This document shows, piece by piece, positions 44,346 through 55,084 of a DNA stretch of 64,000 nucleotides. This DNA is from Gammaproteobacteria bacterium (GTDB lineage Bacteria > Pseudomonadota > Gammaproteobacteria > Diplorickettsiales > Diplorickettsiaceae). The DNA lies in NCBI GenBank assembly GCA_005877695.1, contig VBOA01000011.1, forward strand, positions 71,697 through 135,696, in the 5' to 3' direction. Positions within the stretch are counted from its first letter, which is position 1. Every line of letters starts with the position of its first letter. The notes under the pieces were generated by a model that saw nothing but the letters and a program-made list of their open reading frames with translations, searched no databases and had not been told where the DNA came from. The position numbers and the translations under genes are program-made.

Positions 44346-46784
44346 ATGATGAATTTTCAACTTATCTTAAATGCCTTGCCTTTTTCGATTTATTGGATTG
44401 ATAATAAAGGCTTTTTTCGAGGGGCCAATCAACATTTTTTTTCTTCTTTAAATATTAATTCTTTAGCGAAATTGATTGATAAGCCGATAACAAATGTGTT
44501 TTTTAGTGATCATTTAAGAATAATTAACGAGTTATTCAACGAAAGCATTAAAAATAGAGGTAAACATTTTTCTGCTATTTATCATAAAGTTGCTAATGAT
44601 CAGGAGGAACCGATACTGATTCAAAGTATCGCCATCCTTTCTAAAAAAGGACCCATAACTATTTTTTGTGAAATTAATCCATCACTTAAGGGCTTTAACC
44701 ATTATTTATGGGAAGAAAATGAAAAATTAACAATTTATTTAAATAATATTGTTGAAAATGTTCCAGCCAGTATTTATTGGAAAGATATTAACAGTGTTAT
44801 ATTGGGTGGGAGTAAATTACATACCGAATTAACAGGATTCGCCGATTCTAAAGCAGTAATCGGCAAGACGGATTTTGACTTTGCCTGGAAAGAACAAGCA
44901 GAAAGAATACAGGAAAATGATCGTTTTGTGATGCAAAATAATCAAATGGTTAGTTTTGAAGAAAGGGCTAAATTAGCTGATGATACTATGCATATTTTTT
45001 TGACCCAAAAATCACCGTTAAGAGGAAAATCTGAAAAAATAATTGGTGTCTTAGGTGTATCTCTTGATATTACAGAGCTTAAAAAAACCCAACGAAAATT
45101 AAAGAAATCTAAATTATTAGCAGATGCGGCTAATCAAGCTAAAACCGAATTTCTTGCTAATATGAGTCACGATATTCGTACGCCTTTAACCGGTATTATA
45201 GGTTTATCGCAATTACTGGAACAACGTTTAAAATTATTAGAAAATAAAGATGATTTATGTTTAATTTATAAGGCCAGCCAACAATTATTAAGTTTACTTA
45301 ATAACATATTGGATGTGGCTTCTTTAGAAAAAGCTAATGAAACTCAGCTTAAGATTAATAGCTTTGCTTTACAAGACTTGGTTGAGTCTATAAAAAATTT
45401 ATTATTACCTTCAGTAAAAGTAAAAGGAATTCTATTGGAGATTAATTTAGAAGTTTCTTCAACAGAAAATATTGCAAGTGATCAAAATAAACTCGAACGC
45501 ATCTTACTTAATTTGGCGACCAACGCAATAAAATTTACCGATCAAGGAACTGTTATTATAACCATTAAAGAATTAGCTTTATTACCCCACCAATCTGACG
45601 GTGTCTATGTTGAATTTACTATTAGTGATACCGGAATTGGGATCCCTGCGGATAAATTAACATCAATATTCGATCCTTTTTATCGAATAACACCCAGTTT
45701 TCAAACCAATGATCAATCACAAGGTTATGGTGTGGGACTTTATATAGTGAAAAAATATGTTAATTTATTAGGTGGTGAGATACAAGTGAAAAGCACGGTG
45801 GGTATAGGCACTAGCTTTTCGTTTACTTTATTTATAAATTTTGCAAAAAAAAATAAGCTTTTAAAATTTAAAAATAAAAATCCTGAACCTTTTGTCTTTT
45901 TAGAGTCTCAGAAGTTACCCGAAACCAAAAAAATACCATTGGAGAAACAAACTCCCCAAAAAACAACAAAAAAGCATATTTTATTGATTGAAGATGATCT
46001 TTTAACAATTAAATTTTCTGAAGAGCGGCTCATCCAAGCAGGCTATAATCTAACAGTAGTGTCAACTATGCAAGAAGCACTTTCATTCGCCAAAGATCAT
46101 TCGTTTGATTTAATTATTACTGATTTGGGATTGCCAGGCCTTAATGGAAGTGAGCTTGCAGTTTTATTTCGTTATTGGGAACGGGTTAACCAAACGCCTA
46201 TAGTTCCAATTATTACTTTAACAGCGCATGGAGAAGGAAAGTTTCAGGAAGAATGTTTAGCAGCGGGTATTAATGAAGTTTGGTTAAAGCCGTTGACTAA
46301 AGAAAAAGTAAAAAAATTAAATAAGTATTTCCAAGATAAAAAAATGAATGTGATTGAGTTTACACCTTTATTAAAACAATCTAAATCGCTAAATCATGAC
46401 ACAGATGAAAACAACTTAAGTATGGAGAAAGCTAATTTACTTGATATTATAAATTCCTATCCTATCTACAATAAAGCGATTAGTCTTAAGAATCTGAGTG
46501 GAAATGTAGATCTGTTCAATGAAATTATAGAAATGTTTAAGGAATCTATTCCGGGGCATATCCAAGACCTTGAGAAGGCCTATCAATTAAAAGATTGGGA
46601 AACTATTGAAAACATAGTTCATAAAATAAAAGGCGGGGCTTGTTATGCAGGGGCGATTAGATTAAATTATGTATGTAAAAATTTTTTACGTAGTTATTTA
46701 ACTGCTCAAGCTCAGCAATTGGAAACGCTCTATACTTATCTAATCTTTAGCTTAAAAGAAACCCACAAAGTTCTGGAGTCTTAG
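44346..46784 (+). CDS. Hybrid sensor histidine kinase: PAS-PAS-HisKA-HATPase-REC-HPt
   Basis: The 812-residue protein has no membrane helix, so it is probably cytoplasmic. Two PAS-type sensor regions lie at about 5-115 (LPFSIYWIDNKGFFRGANQ) and 125-245 (VPASIYWKDINSVILGGS). The HisKA domain has FLANMSHDIRTPLTG (phospho-His 275). The ATPase has NLATNAIKFTD, DTGIGIP and GYGVGLYIVKKY. A receiver domain has ITDLGLPG (phospho-Asp 593), and a C-terminal HPt domain has HKIKGG (His 759). The full phosphorelay resembles ArcB and other tripartite kinases. No response regulator is adjacent. It starts 43 bp after the NRPS with a GAGGAG ribosome site, so it is probably in the same operon. Confidence 0.92.
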   Translation: MMNFQLILNALPFSIYWIDNKGFFRGANQHFFSSLNINSLAKLIDKPITNVFFSDHLRIINELFNESIKNRGKHFSAIYHKVANDQEEPILIQSIAILSKKGPITIFCEINPSLKGFNHYLWEENEKLTIYLNNIVENVPASIYWKDINSVILGGSKLHTELTGFADSKAVIGKTDFDFAWKEQAERIQENDRFVMQNNQMVSFEERAKLADDTMHIFLTQKSPLRGKSEKIIGVLGVSLDITELKKTQRKLKKSKLLADAANQAKTEFLANMSHDIRTPLTGIIGLSQLLEQRLKLLENKDDLCLIYKASQQLLSLLNNILDVASLEKANETQLKINSFALQDLVESIKNLLLPSVKVKGILLEINLEVSSTENIASDQNKLERILLNLATNAIKFTDQGTVIITIKELALLPHQSDGVYVEFTISDTGIGIPADKLTSIFDPFYRITPSFQTNDQSQGYGVGLYIVKKYVNLLGGEIQVKSTVGIGTSFSFTLFINFAKKNKLLKFKNKNPEPFVFLESQKLPETKKIPLEKQTPQKTTKKHILLIEDDLLTIKFSEERLIQAGYNLTVVSTMQEALSFAKDHSFDLIITDLGLPGLNGSELAVLFRYWERVNQTPIVPIITLTAHGEGKFQEECLAAGINEVWLKPLTKEKVKKLNKYFQDKKMNVIEFTPLLKQSKSLNHDTDENNLSMEKANLLDIINSYPIYNKAISLKNLSGNVDLFNEIIEMFKESIPGHIQDLEKAYQLKDWETIENIVHKIKGGACYAGAIRLNYVCKNFLRSYLTAQAQQLETLYTYLIFSLKETHKVLES

Positions 46785-47013
46785 GGTTTAGGAGCCTGAA
46801 AAAATAAAGAGGGTGTTTTCTTGGCAAGGTGCTAGAAATTTTAAGTGCTTTCTTTTCAATTTAATTGTGGCAAAATACAAAATTTAAGTGGTTCGTTGTT
46901 AAGGTATACTCATATCAGTTTTTTGACAAAGCGCTGCATGATGAGTTAAGTATATAACAGCAAAAGAATTGCGAATCAACGCCGACCAGACAAAATCCAA
47001 GCACGAAGAGTAT

Positions 47014-50000
47014 ATGCCATCCTTTATTCATCTGCATCTACATACAGAATATTCTTTGAGTGATAGCTTGATTAGTATTGATAAGCTTGTTTCAAAAGCA
47101 GATGCGCTTTCGATGCCAGCTATCGCTGTGACGGATTTATCCAATTTATTTGCAACGATTAAATTCTATCAGGCTGCGATTAAAAAAGGAATAAAACCTA
47201 TAATTGGGGCAGAATGTTGGTTTAAAAGCGATCGATTTCCAAATCAAACATTTCAATTAATTTTACTTTGTCAAAATAAACTAGGATATCGAAACTTAAT
47301 TCAACTGATTTCACGTTCTTATTTAGAAAACCAACACAAAGGCAAGCCTGTTCTTCAAATGAGTTGGTTTTCAAATTACTCTGAGGGCTTAATTATATTA
47401 TCGGGAGGTAGGGAAGGTGAGATTGCATCCTATTTAATGAAAAATAATCGATCCTTAGCAGCAGAAGCTCTACAGTCATGGCTAACTTTATTTCCGAATC
47501 GTTTTTATTTGCAGTTACAACGTTTAGGTCGAACCGCAGAGGAAGAATACATCAATTTAGTTTTAGAACTTGCAAAAGAATATAGTGTTCCCGTCGTAGC
47601 AACCAATGAAGTTTGCTTTATTTCTGCAGAAGATTTTGAAGCACATGAGGCGAGGGTTTGTATTAATAGTGGTTATACCTTAAATGATCCTAAACGGCCT
47701 AGAATTTATACAGCTCAGCAATATCTACGTTCGACAGAAGAAATGCTTGCTCTGTTTGCGGATATCCCATCAGCATTGATCAACTCAGTTGAGATAGCCA
47801 AACGTTGTAATTTAGACATTGAATTAGATGCTTCTTTTCTGCCCAATTTTCCTATTCCGGCAGGAATGAGTGCAGAAAATTTCTTAATACAAGAAGCTAA
47901 ACAAGGCTTAGTACAATGTTTAGAGAAGCGTGGTAAGGTTTTTTTGAGTTTACCGCCGCAGGATAAAAATGCAGAATCTGGGCTAAATGCAATAACTAAA
48001 AAGGAAGATCTCCAAAAATCGCGCGTTAATTCCAACGAATTTGAAAAAATTTACTTTGAGCGTTTACACACAGAACTCCAAGTAATCAATTCGATGGGTT
48101 TTGCAAGTTATTTTCTTATTGTAGCCGACTTTATTCGGTGGGCAAAAAAAAATCATATTCCTGTGGGACCTGGCAGAGGTTCTGGTGCAGGTTCTTTAGT
48201 AGCTTATGTATTGCAAATTACTGGCTTAGATCCTTTGCAATATAATTTGCTTTTCGAACGATTTTTGAATCCAGAACGTATTTCTATGCCGGATTTTGAT
48301 ATTGATTTTTGTATGGAAGGACGTGATAGGGTTATTGATTATGTAACAGAACGTTATGGGCGTGATGCGGTTTCTCAAATTATAACTTATGGAAGTATGG
48401 CTGCCCGTGCGGTGGTCAGAGATGTAGGGCGTGTTCTGGGCTATCCTTATGGAATGGTGGATAAAATAGCCAAGTTAATTCCTTTTGAGTTAGGTATTAC
48501 ACTCGAAAAAGCGCTCGAGCAAGAAGATGAATTAAAATATCGTTATTCACATGAAGATGAAATAAAAGTATTAATCGATTTAGCAAAAAAACTAGAAGGA
48601 TTAATACGCAACGTCGGTAAACATGCCGGTGGGGTAGTGATTGCACCTTCTAAATTAACTGATTTTACGCCACTTTATTGTGAACCTGGTGGAATACATT
48701 GCATTACACAATTTGACAAAGATGATATTGAAAAGGTTGGATTGGTTAAATTTGATTTTCTAGGTCTTCGGACTTTGACCATCATTGATTGGGCCGTGCA
48801 GACAATTAATGCAAAAAAAACACCGGGAGAAGCTTTACTTGAAATTACAGATATTCCTATTGATGATGCAAATACCTTTGGTTTATTAAAAGCCTGTAAA
48901 ACTACGGCTGTATTTCAATTGGAATCAAGAGGGATGCGAGATCTCGTTAAACGATTATGTCCTGATAGTTTTGATGAAATCATTGCTTTAGTGGCTTTAT
49001 TTCGCCCAGGGCCATTGCAGTCGGGGATGGTCGATGATTTTATTAATCGGAAACATGGACGCGCTCGAGTTCAATATGATCATCCTTTTTTAGAACCCAT
49101 ATTAAGCCCTACTTATGGGATTATTTTATATCAAGAACAAGTAATGCAAATTGCACAAGTATTAGCAGGATATACTTTAGGTGCAGCTGATTTATTGCGT
49201 CGTGCCATGGGAAAAAAGAAACCCGAAGAGATGGCGCAACAAAGAACCGTTTTTATTAAAGGTGCAGAAAAGAAAGGTATAGAATCTCGTTTAGCAAATC
49301 AAATTTTTGATTTAATGGAAAAATTTGCAGATTATGGATTCAACAAGTCACATTCAGCCGCCTATGCGTTAGTTTCTTATCAAACGGCATGGTTAAAGGC
49401 ACACTATCCTGCAGAATTTATGGCTGCAGTATTGTCATCCGATATGGATCATACCGAAAAAGTAGTGACCTTTTTGGAAGAATGTCGCTTAATGAAATTG
49501 AATATATTGCCACCAGATATCAATCATAGCCATTATAAATTTACCGTCGAAGAACCTTCAGGATCGATACGTTATGGTTTAGGCGCTATTAAAGGTCTGG
49601 GCGAAGGAGCGATAGAAATGTTAATAGAACAGCGTCAGAAACAAAAGTTTAGTGATTTATTTGATCTATGTCATCGTATCGATTTGCAAAAAATAAATCG
49701 TAGAAGTCTGGAAGCTTTAATTTTTTCGGGAAGTTTAGATAGTTTTGGTTTAAATCGAGCGAGTCTTTCAGCTAATATTGAATCTGCTTTACAAGCAGCG
49801 GATCAGAGAACATTGGCAAAGGTTTCGGGCCAAAAAGATTTTTTTGGTCTCGATATGTTCTCTCATTCCAGTCAAATGGTACATCAAGAAGATTGGCCAA
49901 AATTGCAATGCTTACAGAATGAGAAAGAAGTTTTAGGTTTTTATTTAAGTGGCCATCCTTTGGAAAATTATGCTAAGGAATTAGCCCATTTCATTTCAAT

Positions 50001-50544
50001 ACCTTTAAGTGAATTAACTAACAAAGCCGGTCAACCTATTACTATTGCTGGTTGGGTGCTGACAATTCGCTCATTATGGACTAAACGTGGTGATCGTATG
50101 GCGGTGCTTAATTTGGAGGATTCAAGTGGGCGTTCAGAAGTTACTTTATTTAGTGATACCTATATTAAATATCGTGAAAAGTTGAATAAGGATAAATTAT
50201 TAGTCATTGAAGGGGAGATCCAACGGGACGAATTTACCGGTAATACACGGGTTTTGGGGAAAAAAATTTTAGATATCAGTGAAGCACGTGAAAATCACGC
50301 AAAAAACTTATTGATTAAACTTTCTAAATCTATTATCAAGCCTTCATTACTTGATGATTTGAAAAAAATAATGAGCAATTTTTGTCCAGGACTTTGTCTT
50401 ACTCGTATTGTTTACACTGATCCTGAATTGAAAACACAAGTTTATTTAACTTTAGGAGATAATTGGCGGGTTAAGCCGGAAGAGGATTTATTAAAGGCTC
50501 TGCGCGAAAGCTTTGGTGAAGAATCTATTAGCATTCAGTATTAA
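47014..50544 (+). CDS. dnaE: DNA polymerase III alpha subunit DnaE
   Basis: DnaE is the replicative polymerase. The protein of 1176 residues begins MPSFIHLHLHTEYSLSDS, the PHP domain. It has the catalytic palm motif SMPDFDIDFCMEGRDRVIDY with two active-site aspartates, then GPGRGSGAGSLVAYVL, the helix-hairpin-helix region, an OB fold (ITIAGWVLTIRSLWTKRGDR) and the C-terminal tau-binding part. ATG 47014 has GAAGAG just upstream and gives the standard start; a TTG at 46969 would add 15 unusual residues. It is followed by ftsQ, not by accA as in E. coli. Confidence 0.96.
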   Translation: MPSFIHLHLHTEYSLSDSLISIDKLVSKADALSMPAIAVTDLSNLFATIKFYQAAIKKGIKPIIGAECWFKSDRFPNQTFQLILLCQNKLGYRNLIQLISRSYLENQHKGKPVLQMSWFSNYSEGLIILSGGREGEIASYLMKNNRSLAAEALQSWLTLFPNRFYLQLQRLGRTAEEEYINLVLELAKEYSVPVVATNEVCFISAEDFEAHEARVCINSGYTLNDPKRPRIYTAQQYLRSTEEMLALFADIPSALINSVEIAKRCNLDIELDASFLPNFPIPAGMSAENFLIQEAKQGLVQCLEKRGKVFLSLPPQDKNAESGLNAITKKEDLQKSRVNSNEFEKIYFERLHTELQVINSMGFASYFLIVADFIRWAKKNHIPVGPGRGSGAGSLVAYVLQITGLDPLQYNLLFERFLNPERISMPDFDIDFCMEGRDRVIDYVTERYGRDAVSQIITYGSMAARAVVRDVGRVLGYPYGMVDKIAKLIPFELGITLEKALEQEDELKYRYSHEDEIKVLIDLAKKLEGLIRNVGKHAGGVVIAPSKLTDFTPLYCEPGGIHCITQFDKDDIEKVGLVKFDFLGLRTLTIIDWAVQTINAKKTPGEALLEITDIPIDDANTFGLLKACKTTAVFQLESRGMRDLVKRLCPDSFDEIIALVALFRPGPLQSGMVDDFINRKHGRARVQYDHPFLEPILSPTYGIILYQEQVMQIAQVLAGYTLGAADLLRRAMGKKKPEEMAQQRTVFIKGAEKKGIESRLANQIFDLMEKFADYGFNKSHSAAYALVSYQTAWLKAHYPAEFMAAVLSSDMDHTEKVVTFLEECRLMKLNILPPDINHSHYKFTVEEPSGSIRYGLGAIKGLGEGAIEMLIEQRQKQKFSDLFDLCHRIDLQKINRRSLEALIFSGSLDSFGLNRASLSANIESALQAADQRTLAKVSGQKDFFGLDMFSHSSQMVHQEDWPKLQCLQNEKEVLGFYLSGHPLENYAKELAHFISIPLSELTNKAGQPITIAGWVLTIRSLWTKRGDRMAVLNLEDSSGRSEVTLFSDTYIKYREKLNKDKLLVIEGEIQRDEFTGNTRVLGKKILDISEARENHAKNLLIKLSKSIIKPSLLDDLKKIMSNFCPGLCLTRIVYTDPELKTQVYLTLGDNWRVKPEEDLLKALRESFGEESISIQY

Positions 50545-50702
50545 CTTATAATCGTTCGCATTTAAAAATATATAGTTAAAGGTCATGGTGGGCAGTATTT
50601 ACTGTAAAATATTATGAAGTATGTTTAGATCAGTAAAACTGGCAGAAACACACTATATAGATTATTATCCCTTTGATTTCTTGTATTTCTGATGGCTAAG
50701 TG

Positions 50703-51488
50703 ATGGTTAAAAATGGGAAAGTAGTTGAGAACCCACGTTTCCAACGGCAACACAATAAACCTAAATTGGCCCGTTTAAGTTCTCAATTGCCTTCAAAAGG
50801 ATGGTTTTTTAAATTTTCATTGAGTCTATTGCTCATATTAAGTTGTATTTTACTGTGGCAAAAATTATCCAATCCTCATTGTTTTCCTGTTAAAAATATT
50901 AAGATTAGTGGTGATTTAACTTATGTTAAACAAAGTCATTTGCAACAAATTATTTTGCCATTTATTGCAAAAGGATTTTTTCGTTTAGATAGTCACGGAT
51001 TAAAAGAACAAATTTTACAACTACCATGGATAGCTAGTGTAAGCATTAAGCGATACTGGCCAGATACGTTGGCTGTACGCTTTACAACTAAAAAGCCTAT
51101 CGCTTTTATAGGTAAACAGGGGTTATTAGATGGGCAGGGTAATATTTTTATCCCCGATGGAGATTTTGGGTCATTAAATCTACCCCTGTTCGTGGGACCT
51201 ATAGGCCAGCAGAAATATTTGTTACAAACCTATACCGCACTGAATCCGCTGTTTAAAGAATTAAATTTAAAAATTAAATTATTAAAGCTAGTGGATCAAC
51301 AGTATTGGTATCTACAATTGGATAATGGGTTAAAGGTTTATTTAAGTCGTAGCCAGCCTAATATACAAATAGAACGTTTGATAGATGTTTATTCTGATGT
51401 TATTGCAAGTAAAATATCTATGGTAGATTATGTGGATCTTCGCTATGCCCATGGTATGGCAATAAAATTTAAGAAAAGAATTTCTTAG
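50703..51488 (+). CDS. ftsQ: Cell division protein FtsQ
   Basis: FtsQ is the single-pass inner-membrane hub of the divisome, binding FtsB and FtsL. The 261-residue protein has a basic cytoplasmic tail, one membrane helix (about 36-57, FSLSLLLILSCILLW), a POTRA domain starting VKNIKISGDLTYVKQSHL, and the beta domain with PWIASVSIKRYWPDTLAVRF. The start could also be GTG 50700. The usual upstream dcw genes murG, murC, murB and ddl are missing here; dnaE precedes it. Confidence 0.93.
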   Translation: MVKNGKVVENPRFQRQHNKPKLARLSSQLPSKGWFFKFSLSLLLILSCILLWQKLSNPHCFPVKNIKISGDLTYVKQSHLQQIILPFIAKGFFRLDSHGLKEQILQLPWIASVSIKRYWPDTLAVRFTTKKPIAFIGKQGLLDGQGNIFIPDGDFGSLNLPLFVGPIGQQKYLLQTYTALNPLFKELNLKIKLLKLVDQQYWYLQLDNGLKVYLSRSQPNIQIERLIDVYSDVIASKISMVDYVDLRYAHGMAIKFKKRIS

Positions 51489-51641
51489 AAAAATTATTAG
51501 ACATGTAACAATAGATTTTTTCCAAGTTTTAAGTTTATGGGAAAATTCAGTTAAAAAATAAAGTAATGAGCTATATCCTAACAATGAAGTTAAATGGTGA
51601 AGTTTGAAAGATCTAGAGAATTTAATTGAAGGTGAAATAAT

Positions 51642-52865
51642 ATGGCAAAGAAACCAATTAAGAATTTAATTGTAGGTTTAGATATTGGCACGTCCAAAGT
51701 CAATGCATTAGTAGGAGAAGTAAAACCAAATGGTATTGAAATTATTGGTATGGGAATTTACCCTTCATTGGGATTAAAACGAGGAGTTGTAGTAAATATT
51801 GATGCTACTGTTGATTCGATTCAGCAAGCTGTAGGTGAAGCAGAAGCAATGGCAGGAAGTCCAGTTCGAAGTGTGTATACTGGTATTGCTGGAAATCATA
51901 TTCGAAGTTTGAATTCTCACGGAATTGTTGCGATTCAAAATCAAGAAGTGACACATGCAGATGTTGAACGCGTCATTGATGCAGCGAAAGCGGTTGCGAT
52001 CCCTGCGGATCAAAAAATATTACATATTTTACCCCAAGAATTTATTATTGATAGTCAAGAAGGTATTCGGGAACCTATAGGTATGTCTGGCGTGCGTTTA
52101 GAAGCTAAAGTACATATGGTAACGGGTGCAGTAAGCGCGGCACAAAATATTATTAAATGTATCCAGCGTTGTGGTTTAGAGGTGACGGAAATAATTTTAG
52201 AACAACTTGCTTCGAGCCAATCAGTGCTAACTGAAGATGAGAAAGAATTGGGTGTATGTTTAATAGACATTGGAGGTGGAACAACCGATATCGCTATATT
52301 CACTGAAGGTGCTATACGTTTTACATCTGTTATTCCTATTGCGGGTGATCAAGTGACAAACGATATCGCTGTTGCATTAAGAACGCCGACACAAAGTGCT
52401 GAACAAATTAAAAGAAGACATGCTTGTGCTTTGCCCGAACTTGCAAACCCAGATGAGCTAGTCGAAGTATCTGGAGTGGGGGATCGGCCTGGCCGTACAC
52501 TGACTAAACGTTCTTTAGCAGAAGTAGTAGGGCCACGCTATGAAGAGCTTTTCCATTTAGTAAAAGCAGAATTATACCGCAGTGGTTTTGAAGAATTTCT
52601 CGCAGCAGGCGTGGTATTAACTGGCGGTGCATCTAATGTTAGTGGTAGTGTTGAATTAGCAGAGAAGATTTTTAAATTGCCAGTAAGGCTTGGTCATCCT
52701 CAATATATTACTGGGAATAGCGAAGTAACCACGAATGGAATGTATGCAACCAGTACAGGATTACTATTATATGGCTATCAACAACAATGCGAACAGCGAA
52801 AACCTAATGTTTTATTTGGTAAAAAAATAGCACGTATAAAAAATTGGTTATGCGAAAATTTTTAA
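51642..52865 (+). CDS. ftsA: Cell division protein FtsA
   Basis: FtsA is an actin-like ATPase that tethers FtsZ to the membrane. The 407-residue protein has NLIVGLDIGTSKVNALVGE (phosphate 1), the 1C domain, LIDIGGGTTDIAIFTEG (phosphate 2) and VVLTGGASNVSG. It ends in an amphipathic membrane-targeting helix (ARIKNWLCENF). It lies 153 bp after ftsQ and 28 bp before ftsZ, the standard ftsQ-ftsA-ftsZ order. Confidence 0.96.
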   Translation: MAKKPIKNLIVGLDIGTSKVNALVGEVKPNGIEIIGMGIYPSLGLKRGVVVNIDATVDSIQQAVGEAEAMAGSPVRSVYTGIAGNHIRSLNSHGIVAIQNQEVTHADVERVIDAAKAVAIPADQKILHILPQEFIIDSQEGIREPIGMSGVRLEAKVHMVTGAVSAAQNIIKCIQRCGLEVTEIILEQLASSQSVLTEDEKELGVCLIDIGGGTTDIAIFTEGAIRFTSVIPIAGDQVTNDIAVALRTPTQSAEQIKRRHACALPELANPDELVEVSGVGDRPGRTLTKRSLAEVVGPRYEELFHLVKAELYRSGFEEFLAAGVVLTGGASNVSGSVELAEKIFKLPVRLGHPQYITGNSEVTTNGMYATSTGLLLYGYQQQCEQRKPNVLFGKKIARIKNWLCENF

Positions 52866-52893
52866 ATAATACTGAAATTCTTAGGAGTTAACT

Positions 52894-54069
52894 ATGAGCA
52901 TCGAATTTGATTCCCACAATGTCCCCATGCAAAATGCTATTATAAAAGTCATCGGTGTTGGAGGTGGTGGTGGGAATGCCCTTGAACATATGTTGGCACA
53001 AGACATCACAGGCGTTGAGTTTATATGTGCTAATACCGATGCTCAAGCCTTGAGAAACTCCTCAGCGGAATGTTTATTACAACTAGGACAGCAGATTACT
53101 AAAGGTTTAGGGGCTGGAGCTGATCCTGGGATTGGCCGTCAAGCCGCTGAGGCGGATAGAGAGCGTATTCGCGCGGCATTAGAAGGTGCGAATATGGTTT
53201 TTATCACTGCAGGAATGGGTGGTGGGACAGGTACAGGCGCTGCGCCTGTAGTTGCTGAAATTGCTAAGCAAATGAAAATTTTAACCGTTGCTGTAGTTAC
53301 TAAACCTTTTGAGATTGAAGGCAAAAAACGTTTACGTTTGGCAGAGGAAGGAATTAAACAGCTTAGCCAATATGTCGACTCCTTAATTACTATTCCAAAT
53401 AATAAACTAATGAGTGTTTTAGATAAGGATATTAGTTTTTTAGATGCATTTAAGGCGGTAAATGATGTATTATTTGGCGCTGTGAAAGGGATTGCTGCAT
53501 TAATAACACGCACGGGTTTAATTAATGTCGATTTTGCAGATGTTAAAACAGTGATGTCAGAAATGGGTATGGCAATGATGGGGACTGGTATAGGGACAGG
53601 TCCTGAACGAGCTCGTTTAGCAGCAGAAGCTGCTATTGGTAGTCCATTATTAGAAGATATCGATTTAGCAGGTGCGCGAGGAGTGCTTGTTAATATAACA
53701 GCCGGGCCAGATTTATCGATGCGAGAATTTGGAGAAGTGGGTGAAGTTATTAAGAAATTTACTTCAGAAGACGCCAATGTTGTTATTGGCACAGTAATAG
53801 ATTCTGAAATGTGCGAGGAGTTACGTGTTACTATAGTCATAACAGGCCTACAAGACCATCTTTCCATTGAAGTTGCGGGAGGAGTGGGAGATGCTAGTCT
53901 TGTTAGAGCGGCTGATGGAAGTTTAGATTATCATCAGTTGGAACGCCCTACGGTATTACGTAAACAAGTTAGTGTTACGCCGAGTAAGTCCACAGTGGAT
54001 AATTCTGCTACAGATATTGAGTATTTTGATATTCCGGCTTTTTTACGAAGACAAGAAGAGGTTTCTTAA
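52894..54069 (+). CDS. ftsZ: Cell division GTPase FtsZ
   Basis: FtsZ is the tubulin-like protein of the division ring. The 391-residue protein has [17 protein letters not shown], the tubulin signature [16 protein letters not shown], and [10 protein letters not shown]. The conserved C-terminal peptide [12 protein letters not shown] binds FtsA and ZipA. A strong AGGAGT ribosome site precedes it. It ends 2 bp before lpxC. Confidence 0.98.
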   Translation: MSIEFDSHNVPMQNAIIKVIGVGGGGGNALEHMLAQDITGVEFICANTDAQALRNSSAECLLQLGQQITKGLGAGADPGIGRQAAEADRERIRAALEGANMVFITAGMGGGTGTGAAPVVAEIAKQMKILTVAVVTKPFEIEGKKRLRLAEEGIKQLSQYVDSLITIPNNKLMSVLDKDISFLDAFKAVNDVLFGAVKGIAALITRTGLINVDFADVKTVMSEMGMAMMGTGIGTGPERARLAAEAAIGSPLLEDIDLAGARGVLVNITAGPDLSMREFGEVGEVIKKFTSEDANVVIGTVIDSEMCEELRVTIVITGLQDHLSIEVAGGVGDASLVRAADGSLDYHQLERPTVLRKQVSVTPSKSTVDNSATDIEYFDIPAFLRRQEEVS

Positions 54070-54071
54070 GG

Positions 54072-55034
54072 GTGTCCAGAAAAAACAATTTGATTCAAAC
54101 ATCACGTGCGCTAAAACAACGTACTTTAAAAAACGTTATTAAAGCGGCAGGTATCACATTGCATAGTGGTGAAACTGCAATTTTAACTTTGCGGCCGGCC
54201 CCTATCAATACTGGAATTATTTTTCGACGGATAGATTTTAATCCCATTGTTGAAGTGCAAGCTTGCGCTGAACACGTTGGCGAAACTACCTTGCAAACGA
54301 CTTTGCTCAAAAATGGAGTCAGGGTGGCAACCATTGAGCATTTAATGTCGGCTATGGCGGGGTTAGGTATTGATAATGCGTATGTTGATATTACCGCTTC
54401 AGAGATTCCTATTATGGATGGAAGCGCGGGCCCCTTTATTTTTTTGATTCAGTCCGCGGGTATTGAGGAGCAAAGTGCTTCAAAACGTTTTATCCGAATC
54501 AAACAAGCGCTGAAAGTAACTGAAGGGGATAAATGGGCTTCATTTGAACCATTTGATGGATTTAAGGTTTCCTTTGAAATTGATTTTAATCACCCCCTTT
54601 TTCAAAGTCGTAGTCAAAAGGCCAGTATTGATTTTTCGACAACATCATATATTAAAGAGGTTAGTCGCGCACGCACATTTGGTTTTATGGCAGACTATGA
54701 AAAATTACGTGAAGTACGCCTCGCTTTAGGTGGAAGTCTTGATAATGCTGTAGTTGTTGACGAATATAGGGTGCTAAATGAAGACGGTTTACGTTACGAA
54801 GATGAGTTTGTGCGCCATAAAATTCTTGATGCTGTAGGAGATCTTTATTTATTAGGTCATAGCCTCATTGGTGCATTTAGTGGCTATAAATCTGGACATG
54901 CATTAAATAATCTATTATTGCGTCGTTTGTTGAGCAATGCAGATGCTTGGGAATACGTAGAATTTGAAGATGAAATAAAAGCACCACTTGTCTATCGACG
55001 AGCTTTGATGGATGCTTATTATCTTAAGGACTGA
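54072..55034 (+). CDS. lpxC: UDP-3-O-acyl-N-acetylglucosamine deacetylase LpxC
   Basis: LpxC is the zinc enzyme that commits UDP-acyl-GlcNAc to lipid A. The 320-residue protein has [20 protein letters not shown], the zinc ligand in [36 protein letters not shown], and the second zinc motif [15 protein letters not shown]. The chosen GTG start makes it about 15 residues longer at the N-terminus than E. coli LpxC. A TTG at 54090 would bring it closer, so the start is uncertain. Position after ftsZ is conserved. With LptF/LptG it shows an LPS-bearing envelope. Confidence 0.95.
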   Translation: MSRKNNLIQTSRALKQRTLKNVIKAAGITLHSGETAILTLRPAPINTGIIFRRIDFNPIVEVQACAEHVGETTLQTTLLKNGVRVATIEHLMSAMAGLGIDNAYVDITASEIPIMDGSAGPFIFLIQSAGIEEQSASKRFIRIKQALKVTEGDKWASFEPFDGFKVSFEIDFNHPLFQSRSQKASIDFSTTSYIKEVSRARTFGFMADYEKLREVRLALGGSLDNAVVVDEYRVLNEDGLRYEDEFVRHKILDAVGDLYLLGHSLIGAFSGYKSGHALNNLLLRRLLSNADAWEYVEFEDEIKAPLVYRRALMDAYYLKD

Positions 55035-55084
55035 ATTCTCTTTGCCAGTTTGCTGTCAGTGTATTCCCTTAGAAGGTAAATTAA

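Noticed and set aside
46923..46958. TTGACA (46923-46928) with TATAAC (46953-46958) as a dnaE promoter
   Set aside because: The spacing is 24 bp, too long for a standard sigma-70 promoter.
53139..53867. Long (242-codon) open frame antisense to ftsZ
   Set aside because: FtsZ is unambiguous on the other strand, and the antisense protein has serine/proline/isoleucine composition typical of reverse-complement reading.
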